Assembly: GCA_029465975.1 (NCBI GenBank)
Contig: CM055753.1
Location: forward strand, 6,438,882 to 6,502,881
Direction: 5' to 3'
DNA length: 64,000 nucleotides
Origin: Dallia pectoralis
Lineage: Eukaryota; Chordata; Actinopteri; Esociformes; Umbridae
A program made the position numbers and the translations under genes. The first letter of the stretch is position 1. The number at the start of each line of letters is the position of its first letter. Below, piece after piece: positions 1-13,875 of the stretch. The notes beneath the pieces are model-generated. The model had not been told where the DNA came from. It saw nothing but the letters and a program-made list of their open reading frames with translations, and did not search any database.

Positions 1-134
1 TCTGTGGAGAGACAAAGACAGAGAAAACGAAAAAGAAAGACCTCAGACTTGTGAAGGAATGGTCTGAATAGAGTTCTGTCTAGGCAGTGTGCAACTGTTG
101 TGCGAGCAATCTGATCCGCTGGGAAACCTGTGAG

Positions 135-1481
<1,347 letters not shown>

Positions 1482-1534
<53 letters not shown>
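1482..1534. repeat. (TG)n microsatellite
   Basis: A pure TG run of about 53 bp. Confidence 0.96.
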
Positions 1535-1535
<1 letters not shown>

Positions 1536-1732
1536 ACAGGCACCCCACGCTCTCCCAGCCTCTCAGAGGTCATGGTGACATTTGCAGCCAAAAGCCCTGT
1601 CCTCCCCGGTTGCCTAGACACTGGGACAAGGCTGGCTCAAGCTAGAGTTCCTGCTTCCCTATTAGACACCCTGCCGGGGGTCCTGCTACCATATCCATTA
1701 ACCTTACTTCACATGGCAACCTCTTGTCCACC

Positions 1733-2265
1733 GGAATGATGCAAGAACCCTGGGATGATGCAAGAACTCGGGATGATGCAGAACTCTGGGATGATGCAGA
1801 ACTCTGGGATGATGCAGAACTCTGGGATGATGCAGAACTGTGGGATGACGCAGAACTCTGGGATGATGCAGAACTCTGGGATGATGCAGAACTGTGGGAT
1901 GACGCAGAACTCTGGGATGATGCAGAACTCTGGGATGATGCAGAACTGTGGGATGACGCAGAACTCTGGGATGATGCAGAACTCTGGGATGATGCAGAAC
2001 TGTGGGATGATGCAGAACTGTGGGATGACGCAGAACTCTGGGATGATGCAGAACTCTGGGATGATGCAGAACTCTGGGATGATGCAGAACTGTGGGATGA
2101 CGCAGAACTGTGGGATGATGCAGAACTCTGGGATGATGCAGAACTGTGGGATGACGCAGAACTCTGGGATGATGCAGAACTCTGGGATGATGCAGAACTG
2201 TGGGATGACGCAGAACTCTGGGATGATGCAGAACTCTGGGATGATGCAGAACTCTGGGATGAGGC
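1733..2265. repeat. 18-bp minisatellite with higher-order pattern (about 29 copies)
   Basis: The unit is ATGATGCAGAACTCTGGG. Variants ATGACG and CTGTGGG recur mostly every three units, giving a 54-bp higher-order period. The 18-bp period keeps frames open on both strands. Confidence 0.95.
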
Positions 2266-2335
2266 ATGGCTGATAAGTAATAACAGCACTGGTGTGAGTG
2301 TTGTCTTCAGAGTGAGTGCGGTCAATTAGCGCCAC

Positions 2336-2830
2336 ATCAGTTCCGAAAAATCTCGAAATTCTATTACCTCAAAAGTTTATAACAAAAAGTATTATTATCA
2401 ACTAAAGGCGTAATAACGTTTTATTCTACATAGAGGAATACTTTACATGAACACCAGTAACTGTATCCAACGCTAACGGAACATAGTAACAGCATGGTTA
2501 CTATAGCAACGGGCCTGTTGTCACGCTCCTGTGAGAATCCTAAAGAATAATTAGAAAGGCCTCTGATTGAGGGTCAGGAAGCTAGTGATCTATTTTTGGA
2601 TTTTGTCAAAATGGGCATCCAGGTCCATGCCAAGAAAGTAATGAGGTTGTGGGAGGATAGATAGGATGCCAAGGAATTTAAGACAAAACCCATAAAAAGA
2701 ATGAGAACAAAGATAAAAAAGAGTGGAAACAAAACTGGCGTGTTTAAACATTGTGCCCGGAGAACTGAGATGTGGAGAGGGTTTTCATAGTCCCAGACTC
2801 AGTGGCTCAGGGTAGGAGGTTGAGGCAAAG
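2336..2830. other. no feature seen
   Basis: AT-rich single-copy-looking sequence between two tandem arrays; no coding or repeat signal. Confidence 0.6.
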
Positions 2831-2835
2831 AGAAT

Positions 2836-3300
2836 GACACACATACAGAGAACGGAGAGACACACAGAACTGAAACACTCACACGGACAGAGACACACAG
2901 AACTGAGACACTCACATGGACAGAGACACACAGAACTGAGACACTCACACGGACAGAGACACACAGAACTGAGACACTCACACCGACAGAGACACACAGA
3001 ACTGAGACACTCACACCGACAGAGACACACAGAACTGAGACACTCACACCGACAGAGACATACAGAACTGAGACACTCACACGGACAGAGACACTCACAC
3101 AGACAGAGACTCTCACACGGACAGAGACTCTCACACAGAACAGAGACACTCACACAGAACAGAGACACTCACACAGACAGAGACACTTTTACAGAACAGA
3201 GACATTCACACGGAACAGAGACACACACTCACATGGACACTTTAGAACAGAGACACACGCAGATTAGAATACACAAACACACACACACACACACACACAT
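2836..3300. repeat. 33-bp minisatellite decaying into (CA)n
   Basis: The unit includes GACACACAGAACTGAGACAC and TCACACGGACAGA. About seven good copies are followed by degenerate ones and a pure CA run at about 3274-3298. Confidence 0.88.
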
Positions 3301-3723
3301 TAGACGGTGGCCAAACTCCAGGCACCCTGACGACGGTAAGTCCTAAACAGAGAGACACAGGGTACACTGCTGTATATGCTGATTAGGTTAGGATGTGTGG
3401 GAACCCCGGGCCCCTCAAGTCTAAATGATCAGTGTCTACACTCCGTCGCCACCGCTTCTCTGACACATACTGACACAGACACATTGTACCACAGCACACC
3501 ACAGGCCCGGGCCACTACAAAGAACAGGGCCCCTGGTAACTCTGAAATCATTTCCAGTGTCTGATGTGTGGAGGGGCACTGAAGAGGGGTTGAATCCACA
3601 TGAACTGTGGGACAGTTAGTTCCAGACTGGACTACAGTAAACATAACCTCTCCCAGTTGAGCCCTAGAAAACCCCCTGGTCTGGCAGCATTTAAAATGGG
3701 GTTTCATGGACGTCTTGTTAGCT
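3301..3723. other. no feature seen
   Basis: Mixed sequence between the 33-bp array and a CA microsatellite. No supported gene. Confidence 0.6.
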
Positions 3724-3847
<124 letters not shown>

Positions 3848-3875
3848 GAAATAATGCTTCTATTTACTGTAACTT

Positions 3876-4014
3876 TTTCCAGGTCTGTAACAGTACCAGT
3901 AGTGAACCAGGTCTGTAATAGTACCAGTAGTGAACCAGGTCTGTAACAGTACCAGTAGTGAACCAGGTCTGTAACAGTAACAGTAGTGAACCAGGTCTGT
4001 AACAGTAACACTTT
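3876..4014. repeat. 28-bp tandem repeat (5 copies)
   Basis: The unit is GTCTGTAACAGTACCAGTAG plus TGAACCAG. It ends where the 10-bp satellite begins. Confidence 0.9.
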
Positions 4015-6308
4015 TTAACTGACTCCACCTGACCCCACCTGACTCCACCTGACTCCACCTGACTCCACCTGAATCCACCTGGCCCCACCCGACTCCACCT
4101 GACTCCACCTCATTCCACCTGGCTCCACATGACTCCACCTGACTCCACCTGATTCCACCTGGCTCCACATGACTCCACCAGGCTCCACCTGACTCCACCT
4201 GACTCCACCTGACTCCACATGACTCCACCTGACTCCACCTGACTCCACCTGGCCCCACCCGACACCACCTGACTCCACCTGATTCCACCTGGCTCCACCT
4301 GGCTCCACCTGACTCCACCTGACTCCACCTGATTCCACCTGGCTCCACATGACTCCACCAGGCTCCACCTGACTCCACCTGACTCCACCTGACTCCACAT
4401 GACTCCACCTGACTCCACCTGACTCCACCTGACTCCACCTGACTCCACCTGACTCCACCTGATTCCACCTGGCTCCACATGACTCCACCAGGCTCCACCT
4501 GACTCCACCTGACTCCACCTGACTCCACATGACTCCACCTGACTCCACCTGACTCCACCTGGCCCCACCCGACACCACCTGACTCCACCTGATTCCACCT
4601 GATTCCACCTGGCTCCACCTGGCTCCACCTGACTCCACCTGACTCCACCTGATTCCACCTGATTCCACCTGGCTCCACATGACTCCACCTGACTCCACCT
4701 GACTCCACATGACTCCACCTGACTCCACCTGACTCCACCTGACTCCACATGACTCCACCTGACTCCACCTGACTCCACCTGACTCCACTTAGCTTCACCT
4801 TGCACCATCTGGCTAACATCTACTCCACCCTGGCTCCACCTGACTCCACCTGACTCCACATGACTCCACCTGACTCCACCTGACTCCACCTGACTCCACA
4901 TGACTCCACCTGACTCCACCTGACTCCACCTGACTCCACATGACTCCACCTGACTCCACCTGGCCCCACCCGACACCACCTGACTCCACCTGATTCCACC
5001 TGACTCCACCTGACTCCACCTGACTCCACCTAGCTTCACCTTGCACCATCTGGCTAACATCTACTCCACCCTGGCTCCACCTGACTCCACCTGACTCCAC
5101 CTGACTCCACATGACTCCACCTGACTCCACCTGACTCCACCTGACTCCACATGACTCCACCTGACTCCACCTGACTCCACATGACTCCACCTGACTCCAC
5201 CTGACTCCACCTGGCCCCACCCGACACCACCTGACTCCACCTGATTCCACCTGGCTCCACCTGGCTCCACCTGACTCCACCTGACTCCACCTGATTCCAC
5301 CTGGCTCCACCTGGCTCCACCTGACTCCACCTGACTCCACCTGATTCCACCTGGCTCCACATGACTCCACCAGGCTCCACCTGACTCCACCTGACTCCAC
5401 CTGACTCCACATGACTCCACCTGACTCCACCTGACTCCACCTGACTCCACATGATTCCACATGACTCCACCTGACTCCACCTGACTCCACATGACTCCAC
5501 CTGACTCCACCTGACTCCACCTGACTCCACATGACTCCACCTGACTCCACCTGACTCCACATGACTCCACCTGACTCCACCTGATTCCACCTGGCTCCAC
5601 ATGACTCCACCAGGCTCCATCTGGCTAACATCTACTCCACCCTGGCTCCACCTGACTCCACCTGACTCCACATGACTCCACCTGATTCCACCTGGCTCCA
5701 CCTGGCTCCACCTGACTCCACCTGACTCCACCTGATTCCACCTGGCTCCACATGACTCCACCAGGCTCCACCTGACTCCACCTGACTCCACCTGACTCCA
5801 CATGACTCCACCTGACTCCACCTGACTCCACCTGACTCCACATGACTCCACCTGACTCCACCTGACTCCACTTAGCTTCACCTTGCACCATCTGGCTAAC
5901 ACCTACTCCACCCTGGCTCCACCTGACTCCACATGACTCCACCTGACTCCACCTGACTCCACCTGACTCCACATGACTCCACCTGACTCCACCTGACTCC
6001 ACCTGACTCCACATGACTCCACCTGACTCCACCTCATTCCACATGACTCCACCTGACTCCACCTGACTCCACTTAGCTTCACCTTGCACCATCTGGCTAA
6101 CACCTACTCCACATGACTCCACCAGGCTCCACCTGACTCCACCTGACTCCACCTGACTCCACCTGACTCCACATGACTCCACCTGACTCCACCTGACTCC
6201 ACTTAGCTTCACCTTGCACCACCTGACTCCACCTACTCCACCCTGGCTCCACCTGACTCCACCTACTCCACCCTGGCTCCACCTGACTCCACCTACTCCA
6301 CCCTGGAT
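4015..6308. repeat. 10-bp satellite-like array, 2.3 kb, with higher-order blocks
   Basis: Roughly 225 units of CTGACTCCAC with ATGACTCCAC, CTGATTCCAC, CTGGCTCCAC and CTGGCCCCACC variants. A marker sequence, TAGCTTCACCTTGCACCATC followed by TGGCTAAC, recurs near 4790, 5030, 5873 and 6074, with partial forms near 5617 and 6205. These mark longer repeated blocks. A 10-bp unit reads every 30 bp in any frame, so all minus-strand open frames here are repeat artefacts. Confidence 0.95.
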
Positions 6309-6402
6309 CCATCTCTGGGTTGGTGTAGCATGTCAGATAATGGCTGTATAATCCTGGACATGTTCTGGTCTGTCTCTTTGTATCCCTGGTAGGACTGATT
6401 CA

Positions 6403-6487
6403 TCCTCTCATCCTCTCATCCTCTCATCCTCTCATCCTCTCATCCTCTCATCCTCTCATCCTCTCATCCTCTCATCCTCTCATCCTA
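6403..6487. repeat. 8-bp (CATCCTCT)n
   Basis: About ten perfect units. Confidence 0.95.
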
Positions 6488-7430
6488 CCTGTTTGTCCCA
6501 GTGGGAAGCTGGTAGGGGATACTAGTGGATAAGCACATCAATCACACAATAACAGACAGGTATCATATCACTTTTACATTCTTTTTGGCTTTTTATTTCC
6601 TTTTCTCTCTCAATCTGTAACCCCCCCTTTCCCCGTCTCACTTCCCTCAGGCAATACCTGGTGGATCAGGGGCTGATCAGCAGCTTTGGGGGATTAAAGA
6701 AGGGGTTTGCAGACTGGGCTGTTGGCTTTAGCCTCAGTTCCCATTCCAAAAGACCATTGGCAAAAACTACAGGTATCAAAACGTGAGAATGCCCCCCATC
6801 ACTAAAGAATTTCTTCTTTGACGGGCACATTTCTGGGTGACTTCTGTGGACGAGCTATCTCATTAGTTATATATATTCAGTTAAAGGTTTGGGGAGGGCG
6901 GTTGGGTTGGGGGGGGGGGTGTAGGGGGGTGTGACCAGAATGATCCTCTAGCACCTGTGATTACACTTACCTACAACCCAGCTTAGCCAAGAGGCTGCCC
7001 TAGACCTCTTCAAAGTAATTTTGACGTTCAGATCCCTCAGGCGTTCTTCACCACGGGGTGGATGTGTTCCCCTAACAAACATGCCACGCTCCTCTGGAAC
7101 CGGGCCGGTGGCGATGACACAGAGGAATGTTTTGATCTTCACAATAGGAGAGCCTTCCTAATCCTGGTGTTCCCGTGTGGACGCCGTCAATACGATGACA
7201 GCGGTGGTGGCAAGGTGTGTACGCGCTGGTGTCTTGTTCCAGCGGAATGAGAAGGGCCGCTAACGCTTCAGAGATGAGAGAAACACTGACAAGGTGCGGT
7301 GGACGAAACTGACGCCGGTACAGAGGGAAGTCAGGGATAAAGAAAGATAAAAAAAGAAAGGGGATAAAAGGTGATGGAGAACTGGTTTTGGCGTATTAGA
7401 AGAGAACAGAACATACTGATGAACATAAAC
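6488..7430. other. no gene supported
   Basis: Includes a G-rich run near 6,890-6,930. A segment after TTCCCTCAG at 6,649 is open for a while but matches no family I know. Confidence 0.5.
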
Positions 7431-7434
7431 ACAC

Positions 7435-7578
7435 ACGTTCCACCTGTCAAACATATCTTCCCTTACACACACACACTCTATCAAACACACACTCACGATG
7501 TCCAGTCCACTCACACACACACATTCCTGTTATCACTCTCCGAAATGGGGCAAGTCAATAGTGACACACACACACACA

Positions 7579-7647
<69 letters not shown>

Positions 7648-7650
7648 TAA
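7435..7650. repeat. (CA)-rich microsatellite cluster
   Basis: Several CA runs; the longest is 7563-7646 with CGCG interruptions. Confidence 0.93.
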
Positions 7651-7874
7651 CAAACACAAACATTGCATGGGCAAGATTGCCCCTCTCTCGTTCTGATCCG
7701 GTCGGGTCTTTCAGCTCCTCTCCGAGCTATGTGTTTCTGGACGGACAGGAGGATCGTTGTGTCGAGAGAGAAAACAACTGTGGCAGAGCAGGAGCCTGAG
7801 CATTTATCGTGACCTCCCGATCCCTGATGGCATGGGAAAGTGCACCACGCCGCTCAGCTGTTGTTCAGCCGGTG

Positions 7875-8292
7875 GCCTCTGCCCCCCCCCCCTCTACTCC
7901 CACTCTGCCCCCCACTCTGCCCCTCACTCTACCCCCACTCTGCCCCCACCCCCACTCTGCCCACCACTTTGCCACCCACTCTACCCCCCCACTCTGCCCC
8001 CCACTATGCCCCCCACTCTGCCCTCACTCTGCCCCCAGAGACAGAGAGACAGAGGAGAGACAGGGGAGAGACAGGGGAGAGACAGGAGAGGAGAGACAGG
8101 GGAGAGACAGGGGAGAGACAGGAGAGGAGAGACAGGGGAGAGACAGGGGAGAGACAGGGGAGAGACAGAGGAGAGACAGAGGAGAGACTGGGGAGAGACA
8201 GGGGAGAGACAGAGGAGAGACAGGGGAGAGACAAAGGACAGACAGGAGAGGAGAGACAGAGGAGTGACAGGGGAGAGACAGGGGAGAAAAGG
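7875..8292. repeat. CCCCACTCTG array followed by GGGGAGAGACA array
   Basis: A C-rich pyrimidine stretch (7,875-8,037) switches abruptly to a purine-rich array of GAGACAGGGGA-type units (8,038-8,292). Confidence 0.88.
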
Positions 8293-8340
8293 AGGGACAT
8301 CAGAACTTCTCTGGGAACAAACTCCTTAGTCCCATCTGGG

Positions 8341-8480
<140 letters not shown>

Positions 8481-8945
8481 CACATATTTATCCATCCACT
8501 GTCATCCTCCCATCTAGTCGGCAGCGACCCCAACTCAGCTCACACACGCTCACATCCCTCGTATATAAGGATACAGTACATTTCTGCCCTTCACTCGGTT
8601 CTCACAGTCGGCAGGAATGTGAACTATGTGGGACCTCTGAGGTCGGGGGAGTGGTTAGGGTGGTGATTTAGAGCAGGCCTCGCTGTTCCCATGTCACTGG
8701 TTGACAACGGGCATATCTGGAGACACGTGGAACCCGCCCTGCTCCATCCATGTAAGCTACGCTCCCCTGTCCTCGACACTCAGGGCACAACAGACGCACG
8801 TATGGTCCAGAGATGATGTCCTGTCTGTGGTCATTTGTTCGAAGTTTACTGTTTCTATGGTCTTGCCAACGCTATGCCGATAACATGTTAATTGATTCAA
8901 TTGAGCTTATTACTAAACTGTGTGGTTGTTACATATAGATCTTAT
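8481..8945. other. no feature seen
   Basis: Mixed sequence without repeat or coding support. Confidence 0.55.
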
Positions 8946-8951
8946 ACATTT

Positions 8952-10052
8952 TATGCCCATCAAACAACACTGTGTGATTCACACCCACCAAACAACACTG
9001 TGTGATTCACAACCACCAAACAACACTGTGTGATTCACACCCACCAAACAACACTGTGTGATTCACACCCACCAAACAACACTGTGAGACTCACACCCAC
9101 CAAACAACACTGTGAGATTCCGACCCACCAAACAACACTGTGAGACTCACACCCACCAAACAACACTGTGAGACTCACACCCACCAAACAACACTGTGAG
9201 ACTCACACCCACCAAACAACACTGTGAGACTCACACCCACCAAACAACACTGTGAGACTCACACCCACCAAACAACACTGTGAGATTCCGACCCACCAAA
9301 CAACACTGTGAGACTCACACCCACCAAACAACACTGTGAGACTCACACCCACCAAACAACACTGTGAGACTCACACCCACCAAACAACACTGTGAGACTC
9401 ACACCCACCAAACAACACTGTGAGACTCACACCCACCAAACAACACTGTGAGACTCACACCCACCAAACAACACTGTGAGACTCACACCCACCAAACAAC
9501 ACTGTGAGACTCACACCCACCAAACAACACTGTGAGACTCACACCCACCAAACAACACTGTGAGACTCACACCCACCAAACAACACTGTGAGATTCCGAC
9601 CCACCAAACAACACTGTGAGACTCACACCCACCAAACAACACTGTGAGATTCCGACCCACCAAACAACACTGTGAGATTCACACCCACCAAACAACACTA
9701 TGAGATTCACACTCACCAAACAACACTATGAGATTCACACCCACCAAACAACACTATGAGATTCACACCCACCAAACAACACTGTGAGATTCACACCCAC
9801 CAAACAACACTGTGAGATTCCGACCCACCAAACAACACTGTGAGATTCACACCCACCAAACAACACTATGAGATTCACACTCACCAAACAACACTATGAG
9901 ATTCACACCCACCAAACAACACTATGAGATTCACACCCACCAAACAACACTGTGAGATTCACACCCACCAAACAACACTATGAGATTCACACACACCAAA
10001 CAACACTGTGAGACTCACACCCACCAAACAACACTATGAGATTCACACTCAC
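8952..10052. repeat. 28-bp minisatellite (about 39 copies)
   Basis: The unit is CCACCAAACAACACTGTGAG plus ACTCACAC. Subtypes are GTGAGACTCACAC, GTGAGATTCCGAC, GTGTGATTCACAC and ATGAGATTCACAC. The subtypes are grouped along the array. Confidence 0.95.
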
Positions 10053-10650
<598 letters not shown>

Positions 10651-11215
10651 TGTGTGTACTATTGTCTTTTAACACGTGTAATATCAGCAGCAGAATGTAC
10701 ACTTGACAACGACAACAGACCTTAAAAATAAGGGACATTTTGACTCTGTATACATTCAGTGAGCATGGCCTTGAGTTCAAGAAAATTGTCAATATGCAGA
10801 CCGTGACAGAAAAAAAAAAGTCACAGATCATACAAAACAAGAAAGATTTACCAAACAAGTCCAATCTCCAGTATCTGTTACGCAAAACACTGTGCCGTGC
10901 AATCAAGTACAAGTAAGATTTGTGACCTGTTGCCATGGAAATGGCCAACCAGTGGAGCACAAACAGCATTCAACAATCTACAAACAGTAACAACGCTGTA
11001 CATAGCAAATATCATATACAATTACAAAATGTAGATCATCTTCCAATTTTCTTTCCTTCAAATGTTCTATGTATTCGCTTGTTTTCCAAGGTTAAGATGT
11101 TTCTGGTGTTAAAAGGAAAGTCCCTTCGAACTGAAATCAAAATAAATTGTTTGGAAGTAAAAAAGTAAAAAAATGCAACTATTCTGTGAGAAAGAGGTGG
11201 AAAATCAAGAGGCGA
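10651..11215. other. no gene seen
   Basis: AT-rich single-copy-looking sequence; the open frames are short and unrecognised. Confidence 0.55.
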
Positions 11216-11218
11216 ATA

Positions 11219-11720
11219 AAGAGGGAGATATGGGGGAGAGATGGGGGAGAGAGATGGGGAGAGAGATGGGGAGAGATGGGGAGAGAGATTGGGGAGAGAG
11301 ATGGGGAGAGAGATGGGGGAGAGTGATGGGGGAGAGATGGGGAGAGAGATGGGGGAGAGATGGGAGAGATGGGGAGAGAGATGGGGGAGAGATGGGTGAG
11401 AGATGGGGGAGAGATGGGGGAGAGAGATGGGGAGAGATGGGAGAGAGATGGGGGAGAGAGATGGGGGAGAGATGGGAGAGAGATGGGGGAGAGATGGGAG
11501 AGAGATGGGGGAGAGAGGGGGAGAGATGGGAGAGAGATGGGAGAGAGATGGGGGAGAGATGGGTGAGAGATGGGGGAGAGATGGGGGAGAGAGATGGGGG
11601 AGAGAGATGGGGAGAGAGCTGGGGGAGAGATGGGGAGAGAGCTGGGGGAGAGAGGGGGAGAGATGGGGAGAGAGCTGGGGGAGAGAGGGGGAGAGATGGG
11701 GGAGAGAGATGGGGGAGTTG
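11219..11720. repeat. purine-only GGGGGAGAGAT array
   Basis: About 500 bp almost purely of GGGAGAGAT-type units of 8-12 bp, with A/G on plus and few pyrimidines. It can read as open in several frames. Confidence 0.93.
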
Positions 11721-12142
11721 TCAGTTGGACTGTGAGAGACAGAGTTAAGAGGGAAGTCACTGTGAACAGGGAGGGGTGGGGAACCTTTACACCAGTCATG
11801 CTGTAGTAGCAGAACTGTGCTGTGGACTAAAGAGCTGGCAAGGGAGAGACCCGGCTCAAAGAGAGAGAGAGGGAGAGAAAGAGGGGGGAGAAAAGGGAGG
11901 ACGGAGGGGGGGGGGACAGAGGGTGGAGGGGTGGGTGACAGAGGGTGGAGTGGTGGGTGACAGAGCTTTCAGGCCTTGCCCTCCCTAGTACAGGCAAACT
12001 GTCCACTTGATTGTTAGCAACGGAGGACATGGGGTGGGTTCAAAGAGCGGGTGTTGGGGACTATTGAGCTGGCAGAGCTGAAGGGGGGGACAGGGGGCTC
12101 AAAGAGAAAGAGAGAGACAAAATGTGTGGGAGGGGGGTGCAT

Positions 12143-12179
<37 letters not shown>

Positions 12180-12420
12180 GGGCAGGAGGGGGACTGTCCG
12201 TTTGACTGTGTTGAGGCCTAATGGAGCTGGCAGGGCGGAATCAATTACTAGCCAGGGAGGATTTTCCCACAAGCTGAAGCTTGGGAACACAGGAGCGCTC
12301 CCTCCTCAGGCCAAGACAGCTGGCACTACCACAGCCACCACACCACCGTGGCCCACACTCGGGGAAAGGACGGCTGGACGGGCAGGCGTAAGCGAAAGGT
12401 GATGTAACACACACACCTGG
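11721..12420. other. purine-rich, no gene seen
   Basis: Contains GA-rich stretches (11,850-11,970) and (AG)n at 12,146-12,176. Nothing coding is recognised. Confidence 0.5.
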
Positions 12421-12600
12421 TAAGTCGAGGAGGTGCTGGTTAGACAAGGAGGTCGCTGGTTAGGTGAGGAGGTCGCTGGTTAGACAAGGAGGTCGCTGGT
12501 TAGGCGAGGAGGTTGCTGGTTAGGCGAGGAGGTGCTGGTTAGGCGAGGAGGTGCTGGTTAGGCAAAGAGGTCACTGGTGAGGTGAGGAGGTGCGTTTTTG
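12420..12600. repeat. about 19-bp tandem array (about 9 copies)
   Basis: The unit is GAGGAGGTCGCTGGTTAGGC with small variations. Confidence 0.85.
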
Positions 12601-13138
12601 CCTCCAGGCTCTTCTGTCAGCTGCATCTCCTAGTCCGTGTAGAAAATGAGGACACATAAAACAAGCTGTTAGCACGTTCATTAGCGCGGCTGCATTGCGC
12701 TGTGCAACTGCTCTCCTTGACGCCCACCCTGAATAGCCATGAAGTGAGGCAGATGTGGAGAGGCCGGCTGCCCCCAGAGTGTTCTGGAATCTTCTCCCTC
12801 CCGGTGCACTGTCCCCGTGGTCCTGAGTCGACGCTGGCGCTGTGCTGTCTTCCTGAGTCGAACGAGGCCCCCGACAGGCCCTGGGATTTACCATATGTGT
12901 GTTGTAATGGGCGGTTAAACAAACACAGGACACAGGGCCAGTCACAAAAACAGAAGAAGTTAGTACGCCACTACCTTTACCGTTGTATGAGTTGAAAATG
13001 GGAATAAGATACACCAAAACATGTGCACATCTTTAGACCATTAGACTGTAACATAGAACCGATCAAACTTCCGCTAAACATTAGAAACAAGGTGTGGTTT
13101 GATATATTAATTATATGGGTGTGCGGTAACATCAAAAC
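12601..13138. other. no gene supported
   Basis: Mixed composition. Overlapping open frames on both strands match nothing I know. Confidence 0.5.
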
Positions 13139-13237
13139 TGGCAGTCCTGCTCGTCCACACACACACTGGCAATGTGGCCACCAATCCAAACTGCACACAC
13201 ACTGGCAGTCCTGCTCATCCACATACACACACGCACA

Positions 13238-13271
<34 letters not shown>

Positions 13272-13332
13272 GCCGTCCTGCTTGTCCACACACACGCACA
13301 CACACACTGGCCGTCCTGCTTGTCCACGCACG

Positions 13333-13375
<43 letters not shown>

Positions 13376-13455
13376 GCCGTCCTGCTTGTTCACACACACA
13401 AACACACACACACACACACACACTGTCCGTCCTGCTTGTCCACACACACACACAA
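13138..13455. repeat. compound repeat: CTGGCCGTCCTGCTTGTCCA spacers between (CA)n runs
   Basis: Six or seven copies of a conserved 20-bp spacer alternate with CA runs of variable length. Confidence 0.92.
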
Positions 13456-13875
13456 AATGAAATGTTTCATATCTTTCAACTCCACCATGTCTGTCCCAGC
13501 TTGTAGGCCCCGTTGTAAGAAATTCCCTAGAAAGAGGAGGGAGAACATACTGCTGACTCTCGTGGGATAATAAAAGTGTGTAACTGAGGTAAAAGGGGAG
13601 GGAGTGTGTTTGTTTTGACGGGGAAGGGGGGGGGGTTGCTTTATTTTTGGTGGTGGGTCTATTTGTTCAGGAATAGTGACATTGTGGAGGTGGAGAAGGG
13701 GGAGGGGAATATGTGTCTGTAAGGGGGGGGGGGTAGAGGAGAACATAAATAGTGTTTCACGTCAGGTAACGTTTGCCAAAGGTGGTTAGTTCTAGAATGA
13801 CATGCTGATACAAGATTTGTTTTGCTGTAAAATCTTGGAGCTGAACACAAATAAATGTCTGTCTGTGTAAACTCT

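Noticed and set aside
1642..2335. Open frames of 170-230 codons on both strands (WDDAEL and SSASSQ repeats)
   Set aside because: Produced by the stop-free 18-bp tandem unit; open in several frames at once, no splice context or homology.
3860..6312. Minus-strand frames of up to about 320 codons rich in VESGGVRWSQ
   Set aside because: A 10-bp unit without stops reads the same in every frame; artefact of the satellite.
6645..6770. Possible exon after TTCCCTCAG (reads QYLVDQGLISSFGG)
   Set aside because: No matching donor and partner exon, and no family recognised.
13138..13455. CRISPR-like look of a 20-bp conserved spacer alternating with variable sequence
   Set aside because: The variable parts are only (CA)n of different lengths, so it is a compound microsatellite.
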